From Methanohalophilus mahii DSM 5219 (GTDB taxonomy: Archaea; Halobacteriota; Methanosarcinia; Methanosarcinales; Methanosarcinaceae), in NCBI RefSeq assembly GCF_000025865.1, contig NC_014002.1, positions 496,001-560,000 on the forward strand: a stretch of DNA of 64,000 nucleotides, in the 5' to 3' direction. Below, in pieces: positions 36,813 through 45,994 of this stretch (within the stretch, counting starts at the first letter, position 1; the number at the start of each line of letters is the position of its first letter). Under the pieces are notes generated by a model, which worked only from the letters and a program-made list of their open reading frames with translations, made no database searches and had not been told where the DNA came from. The position numbers and the translations under genes are program-made.

Positions 36813-37688
36813 ATGGATCCAAGACAAAAATGTGTAACATGCTTTGCTCCTGGCCATATCACAGGTTTTTTCACAATCCATGATAACGATGATCCGGCCT
36901 TTAAGGGCACTACAGGTTGCGGTATAGTTCTTAACAGAGGGGTCACTGCAAAAGTATGTGTGGGTCCTGATATTACAGGGACAGAGATTTTCCTGAATGG
37001 TTCAAAGAAGCAAGCATCTGTAACTTCCCATCTGGTTGCCTCCCTCTCCTGTGAACCCGTAAGGATAGAATCCCATGCTGATATCCCTGTTGGCTGTGGT
37101 TTTGGTGCTTCCGGTGCAGGTGCACTGGCAATTTCCTATTGCTTAAATGATCTTTTCTCATTGGGCCTGACACAAAATGAAATCGTGGAAGCCGCCCATA
37201 TTGCCGAAGTTGTAGGGGGAGGCGGGCTGGGCGATGTGGAAGCTCAGGCATACGGTGGACCTGTCATCAGGAAAAGACCTGCTCCGATTACAAAAGGAGG
37301 CCTGCTGGATCGCATCGTTTCTCCCTCTTTTAGTGTACACTGTGTGGTTCTGGGAAAGTTGTCTACAAAAACGACCCTTGCCGATTCCTCTGTGACTGGA
37401 AAGATCAATATTGCAGGCAAAACCGCAATGAAAAACTTGCTACAGAGTCCGACCATTGAAGAATTTATGCGCCAATCCCGCAGTTTTAGTTTTGAACTGG
37501 GCCTTTTGAGCAAGGGTGCAGAAGATATTATAGAGGCTGTGGAAAATGTCGGTGGCTTTGCTTCACAGGCTATGCTTGGAGATGCGGTTTTTGCGGTTGC
37601 TGGCCCGGAGTGTACAGATACTGCCATCTGGGAAGTGATGAGTGAATTCGGAACAGTATTTAGCAGCACGGTTGCAGGTACTGATTAA
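36813..37688 (+). CDS. Pantoate kinase (GHMP family, archaeal CoA pathway)
   Basis: The enzyme phosphorylates pantoate to 4-phosphopantoate in the archaeal variant of CoA synthesis. The 291-residue protein has CFAPGHITGFFTIHDN at the N terminus, the GHMP phosphate loop IPVGCGFGASGAGALAISY and AHIAEVVGGGGLGDVEAQAYGG. I chose ATG 36813 with GAGGGT upstream; GTG 36801, overlapping the coaBC stop by four bases, is in frame and also possible. The partner enzyme phosphopantothenate synthetase is encoded at 39893. Confidence 0.92.
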   Translation: MDPRQKCVTCFAPGHITGFFTIHDNDDPAFKGTTGCGIVLNRGVTAKVCVGPDITGTEIFLNGSKKQASVTSHLVASLSCEPVRIESHADIPVGCGFGASGAGALAISYCLNDLFSLGLTQNEIVEAAHIAEVVGGGGLGDVEAQAYGGPVIRKRPAPITKGGLLDRIVSPSFSVHCVVLGKLSTKTTLADSSVTGKINIAGKTAMKNLLQSPTIEEFMRQSRSFSFELGLLSKGAEDIIEAVENVGGFASQAMLGDAVFAVAGPECTDTAIWEVMSEFGTVFSSTVAGTD

Positions 37689-37715
37689 TATCTCTGCAAA
37701 TCCCATCCTTCTCTT

Positions 37716-38567
37716 TCATATTGACATAAGAATTATTGCAAAAAGGGCGGATGCTACTCCTAACCACTGTCTGGGGGCAAGTTTTTCTTTTAGTATGAAA
37801 TATGCAAGCAGTACCGTGGCACCGGGGCTTAATGAGGATAGAATTGTGGTAATATCCAGCCTGCCCGCTTCTGAAGCCAGTGCAAAGAACGTACCTCCTC
37901 CGGTATTGAAAAGTCCTGCAAGAACAATTACGGGCAGTACGTCAATGGAAGGGGGTTTCACTTTCACTGATCCTGTCAGTATGACAAAAACTAAAAACAT
38001 TAATAGGGCTGTTCCTCTGGCAAAGGCCAGTGGCCAGAATATGGCAGTTTCACTGAAATTATCTATGGATATAAAAAAGAGTCCAAACCCCATTCCCGCA
38101 ATCAGAGGATACTTCAGGTCATTTATTTTGACTTTTGGCCCGTTATCCATACTGACAATAAACCACACTGCGATAAAAGCAAAAATGAATCCTGCAATTC
38201 GCAGGATTTCCGGAAATCCTTCATAAAATGCAGAGTAAATTACCGGGACGATGGCAGATATCACTGCAGCCACCGGAGCAACTATACCCATTTTTCCTTC
38301 AACCAATCCCTGATAAAGGGCTAACAATCCGGATGTTCCAAAAAAACCTGCCAGACATCCCCATACCAATTTACTTAATGGGGGCAGATTCTCTGAGAAA
38401 ACAAATGCAAGTATGGGGAAAAGTACAACTCCTACGATCTGGGTTACCAGAACAACTGAATATACGTTTGTCCTCCTTGAAGCACAACCACCGGTGAAAT
38501 CTCCTGCTCCCCAGGAAACGGCAGATGCTAGACCAAAAAAGATTGCCATAAGTTCAACAGGGATCAT
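37716..38567 (-). CDS. EamA/DMT-superfamily transporter
   Basis: The 283-residue membrane protein of about ten TM helices has the duplicated EamA pattern: FFGLASAVSWGAGDFTGG opening the first half and an IAGMGFGLFFISIDNFSETAIFW opening the second, ending APRQWLGVASALFAIILMSI. DMT transporters move metabolites such as amino acids or nucleotide derivatives; the substrate cannot be told from sequence. It is transcribed toward the convergent pantoate kinase gene, 27 bases away. Confidence 0.88.
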   Translation of the reverse strand: MIPVELMAIFFGLASAVSWGAGDFTGGCASRRTNVYSVVLVTQIVGVVLFPILAFVFSENLPPLSKLVWGCLAGFFGTSGLLALYQGLVEGKMGIVAPVAAVISAIVPVIYSAFYEGFPEILRIAGFIFAFIAVWFIVSMDNGPKVKINDLKYPLIAGMGFGLFFISIDNFSETAIFWPLAFARGTALLMFLVFVILTGSVKVKPPSIDVLPVIVLAGLFNTGGGTFFALASEAGRLDITTILSSLSPGATVLLAYFILKEKLAPRQWLGVASALFAIILMSI

Positions 38568-38767
38568 TTTGGATTCTCCGGGTCATTTTGGAATTCACAT
38601 TGGCTGATTGTTGTATTTGGTGTTAAATCTGCGCTTAAGTCGATAGATTGAAGTAGTCTTCAGGCCAAATCATTTGATAAAATTACCTGCAGATAATCAC
38701 GTCTGAATTTCATACTTGGATCTCCTTAGAGAATTGGGTTTTAATAATTTGTATCCAGAGGCATTTC

Positions 38768-39808
38768 ATGACAGGCATCACACTAAAACAAAGATTTTTG
38801 GATTCCCTTGCAGGAAAGGATGTTGACAAGGTACCGGTATGTTCGGTAACCCAGACAGGTACCATTGAACTGATGGAAGCCACTGGCAGCCATTGGCCAG
38901 AGGCACATTATGATGCTGAAAAAATGGCTTCACTGGCTATTGGTGGGTATGAGGTGGCCGGCCTGGAAGCTGTACGCTATCCTTTTGACGGTACGGCTAT
39001 AGCCCAGACTCTGGGATGCACTATAAAGGAAGGAACTTTTGATTCGCAGCCATCTGTTCTTGATAATCCCTGTAGCAATAAGGAGGATGTAGGCAAGTTC
39101 AATCTGCCTGATAATTTCCTGGAAAGCCAACGCATATCCACCATACTGGATGCCACGGAAATTGTCCGGGAAAGGGTTGGGGAAGACATTCCTGTTGTTG
39201 CAGGCATGCTTGGCCCTGCAGCGATTGCGATCTCCCTTGTGGGTGCAAAGAATTACCTTATGTGGTCCCTTACAGAGCCGGAAACTATACGTGAACTGCT
39301 TGGTATGGGTGTAGAAATATGTGTGGAATATTCCAATGCTCTTTTCGAAAGGGGTGCGGATGCAATTTGTATGCCTGATTCCGAAGCCGGACCTGACCTG
39401 TTACCTCCCGAAATCTTTGAATCCCTGGTACTTCCGGAATATGATAAAATCTGTTCCAGTACTGACGGGCCAATGATATTGCACATGTGCGGAGATGCTA
39501 CTGCAATCCTTGAACCGATGGCCTGTTCAGGATTTGAGGGCTTGAGTATTGAAGAAAAAGTTGATGCCAAATATGCCAAAAGGATAATTGGGGACAGGGC
39601 TTGTTTAATAGGCAACGTCTCACCTGTGGACATCCTTCTTTCAACTCCTGCGGAAGAAGTGAAGAGGCAGGCTAAGATGTGTGTTGAAGATGGTGTGGAC
39701 ATTCTTGCACCGGGCTGTGGACTTGCGCCATATACTTCGCTTGAGAACCTGAAAGCCTTCGTGGAAGCAAGGGACGAATACTATAAAGGTTTAAATCCCG
39801 AGTTATAA
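38768..39808 (+). CDS. Methylcobamide:CoM methyltransferase, MtaA/MtbA family
   Basis: The 346-residue protein of the uroporphyrinogen decarboxylase fold moves a methyl group from a methylated corrinoid protein to coenzyme M. The zinc ligands are visible: His and Cys in ILHMCGDAT (about residues 238-242) and Cys in LAPGCGLAP (about 316). The segments VPVCSVTQTGTIELME, EGLSIEEKVDAK and SLENLKAFVEARDEYYKG are, as I remember the families, closer to the methanol enzyme MtaA than to the methylamine enzyme MtbA, but I cannot settle this without alignment. No corrinoid-protein gene is adjacent. A terminator follows. Confidence 0.88.
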   Translation: MTGITLKQRFLDSLAGKDVDKVPVCSVTQTGTIELMEATGSHWPEAHYDAEKMASLAIGGYEVAGLEAVRYPFDGTAIAQTLGCTIKEGTFDSQPSVLDNPCSNKEDVGKFNLPDNFLESQRISTILDATEIVRERVGEDIPVVAGMLGPAAIAISLVGAKNYLMWSLTEPETIRELLGMGVEICVEYSNALFERGADAICMPDSEAGPDLLPPEIFESLVLPEYDKICSSTDGPMILHMCGDATAILEPMACSGFEGLSIEEKVDAKYAKRIIGDRACLIGNVSPVDILLSTPAEEVKRQAKMCVEDGVDILAPGCGLAPYTSLENLKAFVEARDEYYKGLNPEL

Positions 39809-39835
39809 GCAGGTACAAATACCTGTTTTTCTTTT
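39809..39835 (+). terminator. Terminator after the CoM methyltransferase gene
   Basis: CAGGTA / TACCTG (39810-39815 and 39820-39825) with a CAAA loop is followed by TTTTTCTTTT. A short stem but a strong T-run. Confidence 0.65.
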
Positions 39836-39892
39836 GAAGCAACGATTTATTGATCTATTTATGTTTGTTCTGATTATTGAGGTGTAAAATAA

Positions 39893-40636
39893 TTGACTGG
39901 CATTCCCCGAACACATCCCCGGTATCATTCCCTGATTGCAAGGGAAAATATCGTTGAAGGTGTGAATAAAGGTATTACGAGTATGCAGGGTCTTGTGGCT
40001 CAGGGCAGAGGTGAATGTTTTGACTATCTGCTTGGTGAAAGGACTCTTCCTTCGGCTTTACTTGCCGAAAAGATAGCTTCTGCATTGCTTCTTCTGGCAG
40101 ATAGGCCTGTAATTTCGGTAAATGGAAATACATCGGCCCTTGTTCCTGAAAAAATGGTTGAGCTTGCATCTGTCACAGGGGCATCCCTTGAAGTCAATCT
40201 TTTCCACCGTACTGAAGAGAGAGTTTCTCGTATAATCTCTCATCTGAAATCCTTTGGTGCGACCTGTGTGCTTGGGGCACGAGGGAATGGTAGGCTTGAC
40301 CTTGAACATGCCCGGGCGATTGTGGATCAGGAAGGAATATACAGTGCGGATGTTGTTCTTGTTCCCCTGGAAGACGGGGATAGATGCCAGAAGTTGGTGG
40401 AGATGGGTAAAACTGTTATTGCAATTGATTTGAATCCATTCTCTCGCACATCAAAAACAGCCACTCTTACGGTTGTGGACAATGTGAGTCGTGCGATGGC
40501 AAATCTAATCCACTATTCCCGGGAATTTGAAAACTGTAACCATGAAGAGCTTGGGGAAATAGCAGGGGATTTTGATAACGCTACCTTTCTCAGCGACGCT
40601 GTTGAGGAACTAATGGAGAATCTTAAGAACCAGTGA
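39893..40636 (+). CDS. 4-phosphopantoate-beta-alanine ligase (phosphopantothenate synthetase)
   Basis: This archaeal enzyme (DUF137) ligates 4-phosphopantoate and beta-alanine with ATP to give 4'-phosphopantothenate. The 247 residues carry the family sequences IPRTHPRYHSLIARE, LVAQGRGECFDYLLGE, PVISVNGNTSALVPE, LEVNLFHRTEER, YSADVVLVPLEDGDRC and AIDLNPFSRTSKTA. TTG 39893 begins the protein. It overlaps the HD-domain gene by four bases. With pantoate kinase, CoaBC and dephospho-CoA kinase elsewhere in the window, nearly the whole archaeal CoA route is present. Confidence 0.94.
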   Translation: MTGIPRTHPRYHSLIARENIVEGVNKGITSMQGLVAQGRGECFDYLLGERTLPSALLAEKIASALLLLADRPVISVNGNTSALVPEKMVELASVTGASLEVNLFHRTEERVSRIISHLKSFGATCVLGARGNGRLDLEHARAIVDQEGIYSADVVLVPLEDGDRCQKLVEMGKTVIAIDLNPFSRTSKTATLTVVDNVSRAMANLIHYSREFENCNHEELGEIAGDFDNATFLSDAVEELMENLKNQ

Positions 40637-41280
40637 AGGTGATTGTTCTGGATATTATTGAAATCACAAGAGATTACGTGTCAGATGTGCTCTCCTATGA
40701 ACCCAGTAGTCATGATATGGGTCACGTGGAGCGGGTGGAATCCCTTTGCGTGCATATAGGGGAAAAGGAAGGAGGAAATCCTGATGTATTGAGGCTTGCC
40801 GGCCTTTTGCATGACGTCGGGGTTGTCCGGGAATATGAGGAAGGTGGTGATCATGCATTGTATGGTGCTGAAATCGCAGGTTCTTTTCTGGCTGACAAAG
40901 AAGTTGACGAAAAAACCATCAAACATGTTGTGTCCTGCATACGTACTCACAGGTTCAGTCGGGGTATGGTTCCCGAATCACTCGAAGGGCAAATTTTACA
41001 GGATGCGGATAGGATTGATGCCCTGGGGGCGGTGGGAATTTTCAGGTCACTGCTTTCAATGGGAGCTTTGAGAGGATTAAAACATGCTTCAGGTATGGTG
41101 AAAGAAAGTTCCATGAATGCCTATGCACAAAATCCATTTGAAGGTTTTGAAGAATATATGGAAAGGAAGCCTTTTAAGATAATGGCTAGTCTGAATACCT
41201 GCACTTCCAGGGATATTGCAACAGAGAGGCTGAAAATTATGGAATATTTCCTTGAACAGCTCAGAAAGGAAGTTTATTGA
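40633..41280 (+). CDS. HD-domain phosphohydrolase
   Basis: The 215-residue protein has the HD metal motif: HDMGHVERV, then LAGLLHDVGVV with the His-Asp pair, SCIRTHRFSRG and ILQDADRIDALG. It belongs to the archaeal HD group sometimes annotated as YedJ-like. HD enzymes hydrolyse phosphate esters of nucleotides; the substrate is unknown. GTG 40633 overlaps the stop of phosphopantothenate synthetase (GTGA), so the two are coupled. The deaminase gene follows after 15 bases. Confidence 0.87.
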   Translation: MKVIVLDIIEITRDYVSDVLSYEPSSHDMGHVERVESLCVHIGEKEGGNPDVLRLAGLLHDVGVVREYEEGGDHALYGAEIAGSFLADKEVDEKTIKHVVSCIRTHRFSRGMVPESLEGQILQDADRIDALGAVGIFRSLLSMGALRGLKHASGMVKESSMNAYAQNPFEGFEEYMERKPFKIMASLNTCTSRDIATERLKIMEYFLEQLRKEVY

Positions 41281-41295
41281 TATTGGAGGGGTTTT

Positions 41296-42630
41296 ATGGC
41301 TGATATTTTGATAAAGAACGGTTACATCCTTACTATGGATCCTGATACAGGAGATCTCAAAAAAGGGGAAGTTGCCATTGAAAATGGCAGAATCATCTAT
41401 GTGGGTCTTTCTTATAATGGCAAGGCAGACAAAATAATAGATGCAAGTGGTTCGGTGGTCATGCCTGGACTGGTAAATACCCATAATCATGCAGGTATGA
41501 CACTCTTAAGGGGTTATGCCGATGATCTGCCACTTGCAGAATGGCTTGAAGATTATATCTGGCCCGTGGAAGAAAAATTGGGTCCGGAAGAAATCTATGC
41601 AGGGGTTAGGCTGGCATGCCTGGAGATGATAAAATCCGGAACAACCACCTTTGCTGACATGTATATTCATGAGCAGGCAGCTGCCCGTGCAGTTGAGGAT
41701 TGTGGTATGCGTGCAGCTCTTTCCTATGGTATGATTGATTTTGGAGATCCTCAAAGGGCAGAATCTTCCCTTTTAAAAGGCAGGAATTTTGTAAAGGATT
41801 TCAATGGTGCAGCCAATGGTCGCATATCTGCTATGTATGGTCCTCATGCTCCTCATACTTGCTCTCAGCAATTCCTGCAGGATGTGCGTAAGCAGGCTCG
41901 CAAGGATGATGTAAAAGTTCACATCCATGTGCTTGAAACCGAAGCTGAACTGAACCAGATGAAAGAGAAGTATGGCAAGTGTTCGGTTAACATGCTTCAT
42001 GACATTGGTTTTTTTGACAGTGATGTACTTGCTGCTCATTGTATATGGCTTTCAGAGGGGGATATGAATATTTTGGCTGAAACCGGGGTTCATGTGAGCC
42101 ATGATCCTGTGAGTAATATGAAAACGGCAGCAGGTATAGCACCGGTGCCACAACTGCTTGAAAAAGGTGTGAATGTGTCCCTGAGTACGGATGGCTGTGC
42201 TTCAAACAATAATCTTGATATGTTCGGGGTAATGAAAACGGCTGCATTGCTCCATAAGGTAAACAGTATGGACCTAACTGTCATTGATGCCCGGAAAGTG
42301 CTTGAGATGGCCACTGTATACGGTGCAAAGGCACTTGGTATTGAGGCCGGTATGATCAAAGAGGGCTACTATGGTGACTTAATTGTTGTGGATATGAAAC
42401 GTCCGCATCTCACTCCATTGTATGATGTTGATTCACATCTGGTCTATTCGGCTCGTGGTAGTGATGTAACAACAGTTTTGGTGGATGGGAAAGTGCTCAT
42501 GGAAAACGGCAAGGTTCTATGTATGGATGAATATGAAATAATGATGGAAGCTTCTAAAGCTGCAAAAAAAACCGACAGTCAGCATCTGATTGATGTTCTG
42601 GGTTTGAATGATCCTTCAGTTGATCAATAA
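41296..42630 (+). CDS. dadD: 5'-deoxyadenosine/S-adenosylhomocysteine deaminase (DadD type)
   Basis: This zinc amidohydrolase deaminates S-adenosylhomocysteine, methylthioadenosine and 5'-deoxyadenosine to the inosine forms, the first step of the methanogen route for recycling SAM by-products. The 444 residues have MPGLVNTHNHAGMTLLRG (first metal motif), AMYGPHAPHTCS, VKVHIHVLETEAE, VLAAHCIWLSEGD and VSLSTDGCASNNNLDMF. AGGGG lies upstream of ATG. In archaea its inosyl product is cleaved by the archaeal-type hydrolase, whose gene is at 49037. The betaine cassette lies between the two. Confidence 0.92.
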   Translation: MADILIKNGYILTMDPDTGDLKKGEVAIENGRIIYVGLSYNGKADKIIDASGSVVMPGLVNTHNHAGMTLLRGYADDLPLAEWLEDYIWPVEEKLGPEEIYAGVRLACLEMIKSGTTTFADMYIHEQAAARAVEDCGMRAALSYGMIDFGDPQRAESSLLKGRNFVKDFNGAANGRISAMYGPHAPHTCSQQFLQDVRKQARKDDVKVHIHVLETEAELNQMKEKYGKCSVNMLHDIGFFDSDVLAAHCIWLSEGDMNILAETGVHVSHDPVSNMKTAAGIAPVPQLLEKGVNVSLSTDGCASNNNLDMFGVMKTAALLHKVNSMDLTVIDARKVLEMATVYGAKALGIEAGMIKEGYYGDLIVVDMKRPHLTPLYDVDSHLVYSARGSDVTTVLVDGKVLMENGKVLCMDEYEIMMEASKAAKKTDSQHLIDVLGLNDPSVDQ

Positions 42631-43002
42631 TTTTTCCATGATCTATTTTAATGAAGATTGCCTGAAACTACAATCGGGCAATTCTATTTCTTTACACTCG
42701 CAGTATTTGGTCAGAAGATCATAAAAATAGGTTTTATTTATTATTTTTAAAATAAAATATATATTTGCTTTCTTGTATACTGTAAAAATAATTTAAAAAC
42801 CTTCAATTTGAAAACACATATATAGTATGGCGTAGTATGTGATGTCAATCAGTTACGATTACATTATAGTGGAATGATTTTGTTCATGGTAAACAATGAT
42901 TTTCATTGATGCCAGAACTTCCCACTATGTTATGCTATAGGGATGTTAAGTGTGGATTTTTCCATTCTTGGCGTTTGATTGCGAATTCAAATAAAATGTA
43001 TG
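42631..43002. other. Upstream region of the betaine cassette
   Basis: There is no credible gene in this AT-rich stretch. A weak ATTGCC / GGCAAT inverted repeat at 42657-42682 may end the deaminase transcript. TATA-like boxes lie at 42756-42765 (AAATATATATTT) and 42817-42825 (CATATATAG). If either drives metK, the message would have a leader of about 270-330 bases that includes the repeat array that follows. Confidence 0.4.
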
Positions 43003-43097
43003 TCCGTTCATCCGGGCCTCTAAACGTATCCGTTCAATCGGACCTTAAACGTATCCGTTCATCCGGACCTTTAGTGTATCCGTTCAATCGGACCTTG
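43003..43097 (+). repeat. Four-copy 25-bp tandem repeat upstream of metK
   Basis: The core CCGTTCA occurs at 43004, 43030, 43055 and 43080, a period of 26, 25 and 25 bases. Each unit contains a short dyad TCCG-N6-CGGA (CGGG in copy 1). Copies 1 and 3 have TTCATC between the arms, copies 2 and 4 have TTCAAT, so the array alternates. Units are joined by CCTTAAACGTA-like spacers. The array ends 22 bases before the metK ATG, next to the ribosome site GGAGTG. It is either an array of operators or a series of small hairpins in the mRNA leader. Confidence 0.85.
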
Positions 43098-43119
43098 AAG
43101 ATAAAACAGGAGTGTGAAA

Positions 43120-44319
43120 ATGAGCAAACTCAAATATGACCATGTATTTACTTCAGAATCGGTCGGTGCAGGGCATCCAGATAAGATCTGTGATCAGGTA
43201 TCTGATGCAGTTCTGGATGCATGCCTGGAATTTGATCCTAACAGTCGTGTGGCATGTGAAACACTTGTAGCCCATGACCTTGTGGTAAATGCAGGTGAAA
43301 TTACCTGTAAGGGTATGGAAAAGATTGATACAGAGAAAATAGCACGTGAAGTTGTTCGTGATATAGGATATGATCATAAGGACCTTCTTTTCTGGGACAA
43401 ATCCTTTGAATACATATCAAAGATCCATGAACAATCTCCTGATATATCAATGGGAGTTACAGAGGGTACGGGGCTATATGAAGAGCAGGGTGCAGGGGAC
43501 CAGGGTATGATGTTTGGTTATGCTACCAATGAAACAGATGAATACATGCCTGCTCCAATTGCGTATAGTCACAGGCTCCTCAGGTATCTGGACTCTATCC
43601 GTCAGGAAGGTAGGGTATCCTACTTAAGGCCGGATGCCAAATCACAGGTTTCAGTGAAATATGTAAATGGAAAACCTGACCACATAACAGCTGTAGTGGT
43701 TTCACAGCAAACTGATGACATCCCACTTGAAACAGTTCGTAATGAAATGGTAGGATTTATCAATGAAGTCCTTGAGCCAACCGGTATGTTGAGGTCAGAT
43801 ACCGAGTATTACATAAACCCAACCGGCGCATTCGTCCTGGGAGGTCCCTATGCGGATGCAGGAGTTACCGGACGTAAGATCATCGTGGATACCTATGGAG
43901 GAGTAGGCAGCCATGGAGGGGGAGCTTTCTCGGGTAAGGATCCATCCAAGGTTGATCGTTCAGCAGCATACTATGCAAGATATGTCGCCAAAAACATAGT
44001 TGCAGCAGGTCTTGCCGATAAATGTGAAATCCAGGTGGCCTATGCCATTGGTGTCTCAAAGCCTCTCAGTATCAATGTTGATACCTATGGTACAGGTGTA
44101 ATAGAAGACCAGGAAATCCAGGATGTACTGGAATCCGGTGAAATATTTGATTTCCGACCGGCAGCCTTGATAGAAGATCTGAATTTGTTGCATCCTAAAG
44201 GTTGGTCATACAGGCAGGCATCTTCTTATGGTCATTTTGGCAGGAATATTTTCCCATGGGAACAACTTGACAAGGTTGATAGCCTCAAAGGAAAATTCAA
44301 TCTCAACGTCGTGAAATGA
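43120..44319 (+). CDS. metK: S-adenosylmethionine synthetase, bacterial MetK type
   Basis: The enzyme makes SAM from methionine and ATP. The 399 residues have the bacterial/eukaryotic MAT signatures: [36 protein letters not shown] and the P-loop-like [19 protein letters not shown]. Archaea normally carry a divergent MAT instead, so this copy points to transfer from bacteria. It heads the betaine cassette, where three SAM are consumed per glycine betaine. ATG 43120 follows GGAGTGTGAAA. The 25-bp repeat array immediately upstream suggests special control. Confidence 0.96.
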   Translation: MSKLKYDHVFTSESVGAGHPDKICDQVSDAVLDACLEFDPNSRVACETLVAHDLVVNAGEITCKGMEKIDTEKIAREVVRDIGYDHKDLLFWDKSFEYISKIHEQSPDISMGVTEGTGLYEEQGAGDQGMMFGYATNETDEYMPAPIAYSHRLLRYLDSIRQEGRVSYLRPDAKSQVSVKYVNGKPDHITAVVVSQQTDDIPLETVRNEMVGFINEVLEPTGMLRSDTEYYINPTGAFVLGGPYADAGVTGRKIIVDTYGGVGSHGGGAFSGKDPSKVDRSAAYYARYVAKNIVAAGLADKCEIQVAYAIGVSKPLSINVDTYGTGVIEDQEIQDVLESGEIFDFRPAALIEDLNLLHPKGWSYRQASSYGHFGRNIFPWEQLDKVDSLKGKFNLNVVK

Positions 44320-44425
44320 TTTTTGTCTGAATCGCAATAGTCGCTATTTGGATTGGGACTATGGATTTAGAAGTATATTTGGAATATTAGCATTGCTAAG
44401 AAGATGGTTAATTACTGGTGAAAAC

Positions 44426-45832
44426 ATGGTTACAAACAATGATTATAAAGTTAAGGATATTGGACTTGCTGACTCCGGTCGCAAGCAGTTAAATATAGCT
44501 GAACAGGAAATGCCGGGTCTTATGGCCACACGTGAAAAGTACGGGCCTATGAAACCACTCAAAGGAGCACGTATAAGTGGCAGTCTTCACATGACTGTTC
44601 AAACTGCAGTTCTTATTGAAACACTGGTTGAACTCGGTGCAGATGTGCGCTGGGCATCATGTAATATTTTCTCGACCCAGGATGAAGCAGCAGCCGCAAT
44701 AGCAGATACAGGTGTTCCGGTTTTTGCATGGAAGGGTGAAACACTTGATGATTACTGGTGGTGCACCAAACAGGCATTGACCTGGCCAGATGGTAAAGGC
44801 CCAAATCTCATTGTGGATGATGGTGGAGATGCCACCCTGATGATGCATCGTGGGTATGCAGCAGAAGATGACCCCTCAATCCTTGATGAACCTACAGACA
44901 ACAAGGAACTTATAGCCCAGAATGAAGTGCTTAAAAAATCCCTGAAGGAAGACCCTCAATTCTGGCATAAAGCAGTTGCTGATTGGAAGGGTGTGTCCGA
45001 GGAAACAACCACCGGTGTGCACAGATTGTATCACTGGGAGAGGAAGGGAGAACTTCTTACACCTGCTATAAATGTCAATGACTCTGTAACCAAGAGTAAA
45101 TTCGATAATGTCTACGGATGCAGGGAATCCCTTGTAGATGCCATAAAGCGTGGTACTGATGTGATGATTGCAGGTAAGGTTGCAGTGGTTTGTGGCTATG
45201 GTGATGTCGGTAAAGGCTCAGCAGCAGCACTGGCTAATCACAAGGCAAGAGTAATTATTACAGAAACCGATCCAATCTGCGCACTGCAGGCATTGATGGA
45301 AGGCTATGATGTTATGACTGTTGAGGATGCACTGCCCTATGGGGATATTTATGTGACCACAACAGGAAACTGTGATGTCCTTACGACTGAACATATGTCT
45401 AACATGAAAGATCAGGCAATCGTCTGTAATATAGGCCATTTTGATAATGAGATTCAGGTTGATGCACTTAACAAGATGGATAATGTGAAAAAGGTCAACA
45501 TCAAGCCACAGGTAGATGAATACCAGTTCCCTGATGGGCATTCTATATATGTGCTGGCAGAAGGCAGACTTGTCAATCTGGGTCTTGCAACCGGTCACCC
45601 GAGTTTTGTCATGTCAAACAGTTTCACAAACCAGACACTTGCACAGATCGATCTTTGGGAAAGTCCAAAGGAAGTTGGTGTTTATCGATTGTCAAAAGTG
45701 CTGGATGAAGAGGTTGCAAGGTTACACCTCGAAAAACTGGGTGCTAAATTGACCAAGATGTCACAGGAACAGGCTGAATACATCGGTTTCCCGGTTGAAG
45801 GACCGTACAAACCAGAACACTATCGCTACTAA
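44426..45832 (+). CDS. ahcY: Adenosylhomocysteinase, long bacterial type
   Basis: This NAD-dependent enzyme splits S-adenosylhomocysteine to adenosine and homocysteine, relieving product inhibition of the two methyltransferases downstream. The 468-residue protein is the long form: it has the extra segment around the [16 protein letters not shown] region, the NAD site [15 protein letters not shown], and the C-terminal PYKPEHYRY that reaches the neighbouring subunit's cofactor in bacterial and eukaryotic enzymes. The archaeal hydrolase at 49037 lacks these. ATG 44426 follows GGTGAAAAC. Length and features suggest bacterial origin with the rest of the cassette. Confidence 0.96.
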   Translation: MVTNNDYKVKDIGLADSGRKQLNIAEQEMPGLMATREKYGPMKPLKGARISGSLHMTVQTAVLIETLVELGADVRWASCNIFSTQDEAAAAIADTGVPVFAWKGETLDDYWWCTKQALTWPDGKGPNLIVDDGGDATLMMHRGYAAEDDPSILDEPTDNKELIAQNEVLKKSLKEDPQFWHKAVADWKGVSEETTTGVHRLYHWERKGELLTPAINVNDSVTKSKFDNVYGCRESLVDAIKRGTDVMIAGKVAVVCGYGDVGKGSAAALANHKARVIITETDPICALQALMEGYDVMTVEDALPYGDIYVTTTGNCDVLTTEHMSNMKDQAIVCNIGHFDNEIQVDALNKMDNVKKVNIKPQVDEYQFPDGHSIYVLAEGRLVNLGLATGHPSFVMSNSFTNQTLAQIDLWESPKEVGVYRLSKVLDEEVARLHLEKLGAKLTKMSQEQAEYIGFPVEGPYKPEHYRY

Positions 45833-45859
45833 ACAATTAAGTTATGGATGTTCTGGTGA

Positions 45860-45893
45860 GGGCTCCCGGGGTGGGAGTCCTTATTTAATTTCA
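45860..45893 (+). terminator. Hairpin between ahcY and gsmt
   Basis: An 8-bp GC-rich stem GGGCTCCC / GGGAGTCC (45860-45867 and 45873-45880, one G-T pair) with a GGGGT loop is followed by TTATTTAATTTC. It could be a terminator, or an attenuator or mRNA-processing site that sets the ratio of cycle enzymes to methyltransferases. Confidence 0.55.
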
Positions 45894-45994
45894 CTTAATC
45901 CATTCTGGATTCATGAAATGCATGAGCCAGACGAATAGCAACAATCGACTGCATTTGTAAATATACTACATTAAATAACAATAGGAGGATCTAC

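Noticed and set aside
43003-43097. CRISPR array
   Set aside because: There are only four units, tandemly arranged with about 10 bases between cores, no unique spacers and no cas genes nearby.
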